Shown: piece after piece, positions 14,573-20,131 of the stretch
How positions within the stretch are numbered: position 1 is the stretch's first letter
Layout: each line of letters begins with the position of its first letter
Assembly (NCBI GenBank): GCA_039810245.1
Contig: JBDHWQ010000035.1
Location: forward strand, 1 to 20,131
DNA from: CALDSL01 sp039810245
GTDB lineage: Bacteria; Chloroflexota; Anaerolineae; Anaerolineales; Anaerolineaceae
Length of the DNA: 20,131 nucleotides
Reading direction: 5' to 3'
The notes under the pieces: generated by a model
Seen by the model: only the letters and a program-made list of their open reading frames with translations
What the model was told of the DNA's origin: nothing
Databases searched by the model: none
Program-made: the position numbers and the translations under genes

Positions 14573-14773
14573 ACGCTGCGATAAAGAACGCAAGTACGCA
14601 GCAGTGGAACCTTACCAGGCCAGACGGGTATCACGATAAACGGTTTGATATCTCCCGCCGTCACCCTGGTGCAGGCAGTGAACATTATTTTTGCATCGTT
14701 CAGGCGAAATATTCACAGAGGTTGATTTGATACTGTTTCGAATCCGGCCTGCTGGTACAGGCCGGTATTTTTT
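14573..14773 (+). ncRNA. Structured leader RNA, candidate riboswitch or attenuator
   Basis: About 200 nt between a TATAAT box and an intrinsic terminator, just before the zinc-ribbon gene. Three hairpins are visible. P2 pairs 14575-14580 with 14597-14602 (GCTGCG/CGCAGC). P3 pairs ACCAGG (14614-14619) with CCTGGT (14665-14670), then GACGG with CCGTC and GTATCA with TGATAT inside. P4 pairs GTGAA (14678-14682) with TTCAC (14712-14716), with a further TATTT..TGC/GCGAAATA stem. GGTCAAC (14569-14575) could pair with GTTGATT (14721-14727) to close a multi-branch junction, but only if transcription starts before the predicted site. Part of P3 (TACCAGGCC) is complementary to the 5' arm and loop of the terminator (GGCCTG, CTGGTA), which gives a possible antiterminator. 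I cannot match it to a known riboswitch class. It may instead be an independent small RNA. Confidence 0.55.
14744..14773 (+). terminator. Intrinsic terminator immediately upstream of a coding gene
   Basis: CCGGCCTG (14744-14751) and CAGGCCGG (14758-14765) form a perfect 8-bp stem with a 6-nt loop, followed by TATTTTTT. The next gene's AAAGGA begins 1 nt later. A terminator here makes sense only as an attenuator or as the end of a separate small RNA. Confidence 0.85.
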
Positions 14774-14786
14774 AAAGGATAGAAAA

Positions 14787-15146
14787 ATGGACGAACAATC
14801 ACACCTGATGGTGCTCAAGCACACCCATCCCGATGGGGCCGAAGAATGGGTTTGCCCCGAATGCGGCCGCCGTATCCTGGTGGGATGGCCGCCGGCATTC
14901 CGTAAGGTAGTGCTGGAAGAAGGTGACGTCAATGTTGCCCACAGCGGGTCGAAGGGCGGGCTGCAGATGGGCTCGCAGGAAATTTTTGACCCCAGTTGGG
15001 ATGAGGATGTGCCCGCCACCACCAGCGAGAATGACGTGCAGGTACGCGTGGACCCGCGCACGTTGATCCCCTGGCTGCGTTGGATGGAGGCAATTGATTT
15101 CGAGCACCTGTGGGAAGACGACCCGTACGCCAACGGGCGCGATTAA
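14787..15146 (+). CDS. Small zinc-ribbon-like protein, 119 residues
   Basis: Cytosolic protein with a His/Cys cluster near the N-terminus: H12 and H14 (KHTHPDG) and CPEC (C23, C26), followed by GRRILVGWPPAFRKVVLEEGD. This suggests one zinc site of mixed His/Cys ligands. The rest is acidic with a Trp-rich C-terminus (PWLRWMEAIDFEHLWEDDPYANGRD). No DNA-binding domain is evident, and I do not know a function. The pattern CPECGRR..WPP..K.VLE.GD followed by HSG..GGL is one I recall from Chloroflexota hypothetical proteins. The ATG at 14787 is chosen for AAAGGA 7 nt upstream; an in-frame ATG at 14691 lies inside the leader RNA and before the terminator. It is the only plus-strand gene in the window and lies behind the structured leader, so its expression is probably conditional. 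Confidence 0.82.
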   Translation: MDEQSHLMVLKHTHPDGAEEWVCPECGRRILVGWPPAFRKVVLEEGDVNVAHSGSKGGLQMGSQEIFDPSWDEDVPATTSENDVQVRVDPRTLIPWLRWMEAIDFEHLWEDDPYANGRD

Positions 15147-15160
15147 ACTCATTGAGAATA

Positions 15161-15197
15161 AAAACAGGCGAATGGCATCTTGCCAGTCGCCTGTTTT
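15161..15197. terminator. Bidirectional terminator between convergent genes
   Basis: A long hairpin: AAAACAGGCGA (15161-15171) pairs with TCGCCTGTTTT (15187-15197), and inside it TGGCA (15173-15177) pairs with TGCCA (15181-15185) around a 3-nt loop, with one A/G mismatch. T-rich ends on both strands let it serve the zinc-ribbon gene (plus) and the HMA gene (minus). Confidence 0.9.
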
Positions 15198-15217
15198 TGT
15201 TGCTGCATAGGGCCAGA

Positions 15218-15427
15218 TCAGACCGCCCGGTAGCCCAGCCGCTCCACTTCCGCGCGGATGCGAGCTTCGTCGATCTTCTGCGGGTCGTACTCTACCACCA
15301 GTTGCGCTTTGCGATAGCTGGCTTCGGCGCGCAGCACGCCGGGCAGCGTGTCTTCCATGCGCTCCAGAGTCATGGCGCAGTTGGGGCATTCCATGCCGGT
15401 AATGTTCAGGGTCAGTCGGGTTGCCAT
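15218..15427 (-). CDS. HMA-domain metallochaperone, CopZ-like
   Basis: A 69-residue cytosolic protein made of one ferredoxin-like HMA domain. The metal-binding loop is GMECPNCAM (11-19) with C14 and C17, followed by the usual helix and the VEYDPQKIDEARIRAEVERLGYRAV end. It should carry Cu(I), or less likely another soft metal, to a partner protein. It lies 9 nt after the TauE/SafE-cupredoxin gene, so the two form one operon with a copper-handling role. The Shine-Dalgarno (GAGGAG) is close to the ATG. It could also be a mercury-binding HMA protein, but no mer genes are near. Confidence 0.9.
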   Translation of the reverse strand: MATRLTLNITGMECPNCAMTLERMEDTLPGVLRAEASYRKAQLVVEYDPQKIDEARIRAEVERLGYRAV

Positions 15428-15436
15428 GGCTCCTCG

Positions 15437-16528
15437 TTACAGATCAAACAGAATGATGCCGGTGTACATGCCCATTGAGCAGGAGAAGGGCATTTGCGTG
15501 CCTTTGGCCTGGGCTGGGATTTCGATGGTTACCTCACCGGTGGCGTCCAGCAATTTTTGCACGTTGATGGCCGGGATGACAAACGCACGCGAGCATGAGC
15601 GCACATTATTCGTCACCAGGCGCAGCTTCAGCGGCGCGCCGGCGCGGGCATGCACCACATCGGGCGAGTAGGCGGTGTTAAGTACATTGATCGTAATCGT
15701 ATCGGTGCTGCCGTCGGCACTGGCGCTGGCCTGAACCGGTTCGGAAGCTTGCGTCCCGGGGGCCGCATAGGTTCGGCTTAGCGCGCGGGTAATCGAAACC
15801 GGCGAGCCGGCCAGGGTGATTCCCGTGTCAATCGTCAGGATGGCCAGGATCAGCACCACCACGGCCACAAAGCGGGTGAAGTTGCGCTCCAGCCTGGCCC
15901 CCAGGCGCGTGGCAAAATACGCCACGGCAAAGAACACCGGGCTGGCGCCCAGCGTGAAGGCGGCCATCAGGGCGGCGCCGGTCAGCGGGTTGGCCGAGCT
16001 GATGGCGGCGGCCATCATTGCCTGAGTGACACCGCACGGGATGAGCACGGTCATCAGACCCAGGAACGCGGGCGCGCCCAGCGACTGCCCGTCTGCCCCG
16101 GCTGCGGTCCGGCGCAGCTTGCGGCGGATAAACGCGGGTGGTTCAAAGGCAAAGTAGCGGAAGACGGGGTGCACGTTCAACATGCGCAGCGCCGTGCCCA
16201 GCATAAAAATGCCGATAGCAATTTGTAGCACCGCGCGGGTAAGCGGCGAAAGCTGGAAGGCCTGCCCGGCCAGCCCCAGCAGCGCGCCCAGCAGGGTGTA
16301 GGCCAGCAGTTTGGTCGTCAGGAAAACCAGGATTGGCAGCGCCAGGCCCGGGTTTTGCGGCTGCTGGCGGGCGAACTTGCCACGCTTATGCGCCTTGCCG
16401 GTGGCGGAAGCCACGTCGTTTTCGATTTGACCGGCCAGCGAGGAGGCCAGTAGCCCGCCCTGTACCGCCAGGCAGCTCAGACCGCCAGTGGTCAGGCCGG
16501 TAATGAAGGCAAGAAGGATATTGACCAA
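15437..16528 (-). CDS. TauE/SafE (DsbD/UreH-like) membrane protein fused to a cupredoxin domain
   Basis: A 363-residue membrane protein. Residues 1-250 hold about six membrane helices of the TauE/SafE or CcdA/UreH_2 type: an N-terminal helix with GGLSCLAVQGGLLASSL (cysteine in the first helix), a cytoplasmic insert (about 35-60, rich in Lys/Gln), then a second half with LGLMTVLIPCGVTQAMMAAAI whose Pro-Cys-Gly motif mirrors the first. A Ser/Ala linker follows (about 250-280), then a C-terminal cupredoxin-like domain with NNVRSCSRAFVIP and the copper-loop motif FSCSMGMYTG. This fits transport or transfer of copper, or metal-linked redox, across the membrane. It starts at TTG 16528, with AGGAG 6 nt upstream. 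It is first in an operon with the HMA protein. A role in copper export or cuproprotein assembly is inference. Confidence 0.87.
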   Translation of the reverse strand: MVNILLAFITGLTTGGLSCLAVQGGLLASSLAGQIENDVASATGKAHKRGKFARQQPQNPGLALPILVFLTTKLLAYTLLGALLGLAGQAFQLSPLTRAVLQIAIGIFMLGTALRMLNVHPVFRYFAFEPPAFIRRKLRRTAAGADGQSLGAPAFLGLMTVLIPCGVTQAMMAAAISSANPLTGAALMAAFTLGASPVFFAVAYFATRLGARLERNFTRFVAVVVLILAILTIDTGITLAGSPVSITRALSRTYAAPGTQASEPVQASASADGSTDTITINVLNTAYSPDVVHARAGAPLKLRLVTNNVRSCSRAFVIPAINVQKLLDATGEVTIEIPAQAKGTQMPFSCSMGMYTGIILFDL

Positions 16529-16587
16529 GGGTTTCTCCTGTGCAGGGTCCCGTGCGCAAACGATCCGGCTGAGAAATACGGGTAATA

Positions 16588-16616
16588 TTGATAAATACTA
16601 CCATAATGATCGTCAA
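16588..16616 (-). promoter_or_regulatory. Candidate promoter of the copper operon
   Basis: On the minus strand a TTGACG (16611-16616) and a TATCAA (16588-16593) are separated by 17 nt, 60 nt upstream of the TTG start. The -10 matches 4 of 6. No copper-regulator operator (CopY or CsoR type) was recognised. Confidence 0.45.
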
Positions 16617-16716
16617 ATGCCACTGGATTTCGTCACCGATTCGGGATGACATTTTTGTACTTTCGAGCTCAATTTCGGATACGGATTCTGTTTCCCTGTG
16701 TTGGTCCCCCAATTCA

Positions 16717-16834
16717 CCCGTAGGGGAGAGGCGAAAAGAGGCGCAGGCAGGAGAGCACCTTACAGCCTCGCCCCGGCGTGAGGCTTCAGGGCTCGTTGAT
16801 GCCCGTGCTCTTTCTCTTGCCTACCCCCTACGGG
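16717..16834. repeat. Nested palindromic element, possible MITE or REP-like repeat
   Basis: CCCGTAGGGGAGAGGC (16717-16732) matches the reverse complement of 16819-16834 at 14 of 16 positions. Inside lie two further inverted pairs: GAGAGCAC near 16752 with GTGCTCTT near 16805, and AGCCTC with GAGGCT near 16765-16785. The nested symmetry suggests a miniature inverted-repeat element or a folded RNA. CCCTACGGG-type termini are common in Chloroflexota and cyanobacterial intergenic repeats, as I recall. No target-site duplication was found by eye. Confidence 0.5.
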
Positions 16835-16906
16835 GATTTTGAACCCCAATATGTCGAATAATACGACAGGCGAGTTGGCATTTTTCGTGATTATTTTGGC
16901 GTGAAA

Positions 16907-16936
16907 AGCCCCTTCCCCAGGCACGGGGAAGGGGCT
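16907..16936 (-). terminator. Terminator of the repeat-protein gene
   Basis: A perfect 12-bp inverted repeat (AGCCCCTTCCCC at 16907-16918 against 16925-16936, 6-nt loop) lies 20 nt after the stop at 16957. On the minus strand it is followed by TTTTCAC. Confidence 0.8.
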
Positions 16937-16956
16937 GGAAGATGCTGATTGCGTGC

Positions 16957-19900
16957 TTATCTGCCGGCGGTGAAGTTCTTGCCCTTTACATCGCCGTCGA
17001 GCATCAGGAACTCGTCCATTGTGGTGAAGGTGTAGCCTTTCTTACTGGCGAATAGTTGCACAAGCTCGCCGAACGGCAGCCCGCGGATGCGGTAGTTGCC
17101 CAGGCTATCGGTCATCGCGCTCAGGCCACTGTTCGTTTCGGCCACGGTGACGCCAGCCAGCGGTTTACCGTTGTAGGTGACTCTGCCGCGCACGCTCCAG
17201 GTGTTCAGCACGATGGCAAAGTCCTTACCCGTGTTCTTGTTTCGCGGGGTGATGCGGTAGGTGCCTGGCGCAGAATGGAACCCCGGCAGCGTGTCGACGC
17301 GCAGGGTGAAGTCCCACAGGTTGATGCCCGGCGCGGCGTGCACGTTGAGCATATAGCTGCCATCCGGCGCAACCGCCGCATACTGTTCCGCGCTGGCCCG
17401 CACCAGCCCGATCGTCACCGCTTCGTTATCCGCATCCATCACCTTGCCGCTGACCAATACCGTGGCGCTGGTGAAGTTCAGTCCGACATTGCTTTGTGTG
17501 ATCACTGACCGCGGCGCAAAGGTGAAGTACGGATGCGTAACGAGCACACCCAGGGGCGCGAGTGACTGTGGAACCTGCATGCGGTAGTTGCCATTCGAGT
17601 CAGTTTTGGTTGCCAGCCACTCCACCTGCACCGTGGCGCCCGCCACCGGTTTGCCTGCCACGGTCACTTTCCCGCTCAACACACGGGAGGGGAACCCGGT
17701 GAAGCCGGCTCCAATGATAGGAAAGTTTCCAATCGGGATTTCGTAGCTTTCCGGCTGGAATACGTAGCGGTTCGAAACTGGGCGCAGCACCACTACCTGG
17801 TTTGCCGCCATGTTGGGGATGGAGAAGAACCCATCGCTGTTGGTGTACACATACTTGTTCTTGGCGTAGTAGACGCGGATGCGGTCCGGGCCGGTGGTCG
17901 TCGCGGCGCTTCCGAAGATGGTGCGCCGGTAGACGTAGGCAGTAAAGTCAAACTTCTGGTTGGCCGCTCTGACCGGGAAGTTGTGGTATATCGGGAAAAT
18001 GCTGTAACCAATATTGGTGCTTAGCGGGACCACCGTGTAGCTGATTCCATATACTGCGGCGCGAAACTTGTAGTACCCGGATTTGTTGGTCTTCACCATG
18101 GCGCTGCTGCCATCTGATCCGCTGATCTGCAGGTCAACCCCCGCCAAAGGTTTGCCGCTCACTTTGATCATACCGGAAAGCGTGTACTGGTTGGGCACGA
18201 TGGCAAAGGACATACCCACGTGGTCGGCGTTCAGCGCGCTGATGACAAATTTCTCAGGCGTGAAGTGATAGCCGGTTTTGGCAGCCATCAGGTTGCCGCT
18301 GCTGCCTTCATCGACCCACAACAGGAAGGCCCCATCATATGCGGTCAACGTGTTAAGTTTGCCCAGGCTGATTTTCACGCCGGACACGTCTACCGAGCCG
18401 GTCACCTGGCCGCTGACCTGGTACACGCGGATGCCTTTGGCAGCAGGGGAAATCGCCAGATTCCCGGTTACGGTGAGGCTGGTTTTCGCCGGCTCAAAAC
18501 GGTAGCCGGGCAGCAAGGGGGTAAGATCGGCGCTGGCGCCTTCGGGAATGCCGGAGATGGTGTATTTACCATCGCTGCCGCTGATACCGGTGTACATGCC
18601 AAACGCGAAAGACACACCCGGCAGCGGCGTCACGCCGTCTTTTGCAACCACTTTGCCTTTTATCGAGTAGGTTTTCAGCGCCGTGAAGTCCTGCAGCAGC
18701 CCCAGGTTGGGCGCGTGGTCAATGTCGACCGCGGGCATGGTGATATGCTGCGTTGCCGGGGTAAAAGTGTACCCGGCCAGCGTAGGCACGAGATCAGCTT
18801 CCATTCCCGGGGGGATAGACAGCAGGCTGAAACCACCATCGGCTGCGGTGGTCGTGGAATAGGTACCGAAGGTGATGGTAACTCCGGCCAGTCCGCTGCC
18901 CTTATAGGTCACGCGGCCGCTGATGCTGCCGTTCGGTACCGCCGTGAACTGCGTGGCGGCGTCACCGGCAGCAAAGTTGGCGGTGACGGTAATGGTGCGC
19001 TGCGCCGGCAGGAACGTGAACCCCGCCAGGCTGGGTGTAATAGTGATTTCCGTGCCGTGTACCACGTTGGCGAATATGAATTGCCCATTGTCGCCCGTGA
19101 TGAACTCTTGCCCATTGGCGCTCAGTGTCACGCCCGCCAGCGGCAAGCCGTTGAGCGCCCGGATGACCGTACCGGCCACGGTGTACGTCTTCAGCACGCC
19201 GGTGCTGTTCTGCCCGGTGACATCTCCGCTGATCTGGCCCAATGCAATGCTGGCCGGGGTGAATGCATATGTATCCGGCTCAAACTGCAACGTAATATCA
19301 TCGTGCCAGGTAAAGGCTTTATCAAACAGGTAGTCGCCGGACGCATCCGCGTCAACGGATATATTGATTGGGTCGCCTGTCCGGCTGGTGCCGAGGGCGC
19401 GCACGGTTGCCGCGATGCCAATGCCGTCAGGCGTCGCGATGCGCCCAGAGACCGAATAATTGATTCTCTCCGTTGGAATTTCTATGTTCTGGTCGCTACC
19501 AGACAGGTCAACTGTGCCGGACCAGGGCTCGCAGCCATCGCTGTCAAAGCTCACAGTATAGATCACTGGCGCGAGACCAGTAAAAAGAAACGTATTGCTG
19601 CCGGGATTGGTTGACCCGCTGGCTACCGGTCCCATGTACGGCGCTACCGGCTCGAGGGAAATGGAAGGCGATGTGGTGCAGAACATGTCCGGGCTGGTGA
19701 CCGTGCCGGTGAGCACACGCGCGTATTCCGCCGTAAAGTCCGCATCGGTGACATCTTCGTAGGTGCTCAATAGATCTATATACCGGTAGGCTGGCGTGAA
19801 GGCATATCCATCCAGGGAAGGAGTGATATCGAGATACACCTCGTCCTGATTGATCGAAATAGAATAGAAACCATCGGGGCCGGTGGTAGTGCTGCCCAGC

Positions 19901-20097
19901 CAGACACCCCAAGAAGAGTAATTCAGTGTGACGCCACTTAAGGGCTGACCATGCGGGTCTGTGATATAACCGCTGATGTTTATCAAATCCGTTTGCGGCG
20001 CAGGCGCGGCAAAAGCTACCGATGACGGCGCGTTAAATGATAATGCCATCACCAGGACAATGGCGATGGCCAGTGCATTCAGGCACATCTTTCTCAT
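16957..20097 (-). CDS. Exported protein with twelve tandem carboxypeptidase-regulatory-like modules
   Basis: A 1046-residue protein. Residues 1-30 form a signal peptide (hydrophobic core AIAIVLVMALS, cleavage near AFA-A). The mature part consists of about 12 beta-sandwich modules of roughly 80-85 residues, each following the CarboxypepD_reg/SdrB-like plan: a SGKV or SGRV strand, a GKPLAGVTV turn, an acid-Gly turn (T.S.G.Y.), then GY.FTP and an N..FTA end. Clear copies begin near residues 40, 310, 390, 475, 640, 800 and 975; the second and ninth are weaker. No LPXTG, dockerin or hydrophobic C-terminal anchor is visible, so it is secreted or held by non-covalent contact. AGGAG lies 6 nt before the ATG. 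Such proteins are stalks or adhesins that place other domains on the surface, but no catalytic domain is fused here. Confidence 0.88.
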   Translation of the reverse strand: MRKMCLNALAIAIVLVMALSFNAPSSVAFAAPAPQTDLINISGYITDPHGQPLSGVTLNYSSWGVWLGSTTTGPDGFYSISINQDEVYLDITPSLDGYAFTPAYRYIDLLSTYEDVTDADFTAEYARVLTGTVTSPDMFCTTSPSISLEPVAPYMGPVASGSTNPGSNTFLFTGLAPVIYTVSFDSDGCEPWSGTVDLSGSDQNIEIPTERINYSVSGRIATPDGIGIAATVRALGTSRTGDPINISVDADASGDYLFDKAFTWHDDITLQFEPDTYAFTPASIALGQISGDVTGQNSTGVLKTYTVAGTVIRALNGLPLAGVTLSANGQEFITGDNGQFIFANVVHGTEITITPSLAGFTFLPAQRTITVTANFAAGDAATQFTAVPNGSISGRVTYKGSGLAGVTITFGTYSTTTAADGGFSLLSIPPGMEADLVPTLAGYTFTPATQHITMPAVDIDHAPNLGLLQDFTALKTYSIKGKVVAKDGVTPLPGVSFAFGMYTGISGSDGKYTISGIPEGASADLTPLLPGYRFEPAKTSLTVTGNLAISPAAKGIRVYQVSGQVTGSVDVSGVKISLGKLNTLTAYDGAFLLWVDEGSSGNLMAAKTGYHFTPEKFVISALNADHVGMSFAIVPNQYTLSGMIKVSGKPLAGVDLQISGSDGSSAMVKTNKSGYYKFRAAVYGISYTVVPLSTNIGYSIFPIYHNFPVRAANQKFDFTAYVYRRTIFGSAATTTGPDRIRVYYAKNKYVYTNSDGFFSIPNMAANQVVVLRPVSNRYVFQPESYEIPIGNFPIIGAGFTGFPSRVLSGKVTVAGKPVAGATVQVEWLATKTDSNGNYRMQVPQSLAPLGVLVTHPYFTFAPRSVITQSNVGLNFTSATVLVSGKVMDADNEAVTIGLVRASAEQYAAVAPDGSYMLNVHAAPGINLWDFTLRVDTLPGFHSAPGTYRITPRNKNTGKDFAIVLNTWSVRGRVTYNGKPLAGVTVAETNSGLSAMTDSLGNYRIRGLPFGELVQLFASKKGYTFTTMDEFLMLDGDVKGKNFTAGR

Positions 20098-20131
20098 GGC
20101 TGACTCCTATGCTTGCTTGGATGGGTGCGAC

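Larger units (their letters stand above)
16617..16956. other. Non-coding interval between copper operon and repeat protein
   Basis: About 340 nt that hold a nested palindromic element (16717-16834), an AT-rich stretch near 16835-16905 and the terminator of the repeat-protein gene (16907-16936). A plus-strand 84-codon frame crosses it but overlaps the palindrome and lacks any recognisable domain, so it is not called. Confidence 0.6.

Noticed and set aside
14603..14612. AGTGGAACCT resembling the T-box antiterminator core
   Set aside because: The full T-box consensus (GGTGG.ACCGCG) is not met and it lies about 130 nt from the terminator. The downstream gene is not an aminoacyl-tRNA synthetase or amino-acid gene.
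14736..14744. TTTCGAATC, tRNA T-loop-like sequence
   Set aside because: No T-stem, anticodon arm or acceptor stem can be formed around it.
16588..16842. 84-codon plus-strand frame
   Set aside because: It crosses the palindromic element and the copper-operon promoter, has no Shine-Dalgarno and shows no recognisable domain.
16957..20097. Tandem repeats as a possible CRISPR array or satellite
   Set aside because: Repeats are at protein level, about 250 nt per unit, strongly diverged in DNA and inside one intact reading frame.

Overview
GC-rich bacterial chromosome fragment, coding almost entirely on the minus strand. The gene repertoire points to Chloroflexota, probably an Anaerolineae-type member: an AfsR/SARP-like regulator with a MalT-type N-terminus, a TauE/SafE-cupredoxin fusion, a small zinc-ribbon protein and a long secreted protein of tandem carboxypeptidase-regulatory-like modules. 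This assignment is inferred from protein style; no rRNA or marker gene is present.

Region 1 (1-7320, minus): one coherent nucleoside/thioribose salvage cluster. A strong promoter (TTGACT-16-TATAAT) precedes an RpiR/SIS regulator. Then come a two-domain ECF ATPase, the ECF T component (TGATG coupled), an MtnA-like sugar-phosphate isomerase, an MtnP-family phosphorylase, an ECF S component behind a 132-nt internal leader, a hairpin terminator, and an MTA/SAH-type deaminase cut by the window edge. The phosphorylase carries 6-oxopurine-type motifs (MTGVPE, NWAAG), so the likely route is deamination of methylthioadenosine (or 5'-deoxyadenosine) to the inosine form, phosphorolysis to hypoxanthine plus the sugar 1-phosphate, then isomerisation. 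The ECF transporter would import the substrate or a related compound.

Region 2 (7343-9765, minus): a coupled pair (NTF2/SnoaL-like protein and an unrecognised 200-residue protein) and an MFS transporter with its own -10 element.

Region 3 (9731-14264, minus): a large SARP-type regulator whose P-loop has lost its lysine, followed by two small genes. One is an unrecognised beta-rich protein; the other has an N-terminal helix-hairpin-helix and a C-terminus that resembles the first. A clear terminator closes this block.

Region 4 (14265-15197, plus): the only plus-strand gene, a 119-residue zinc-ribbon-like protein. It is preceded by a roughly 200-nt leader with three long hairpins and a near-perfect intrinsic terminator ending just before the Shine-Dalgarno. 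I consider this the best candidate in the window for an undescribed cis-regulatory RNA.

Region 5 (15161-16528, minus): a two-gene copper-handling operon (TauE/SafE membrane domain fused to a cupredoxin, then an HMA-domain chaperone). Region 6 (16529-16956) is non-coding and holds a nested palindromic element and a terminator. Region 7 (16957-20097, minus) encodes a 1046-residue exported protein of about twelve tandem beta-sandwich modules.
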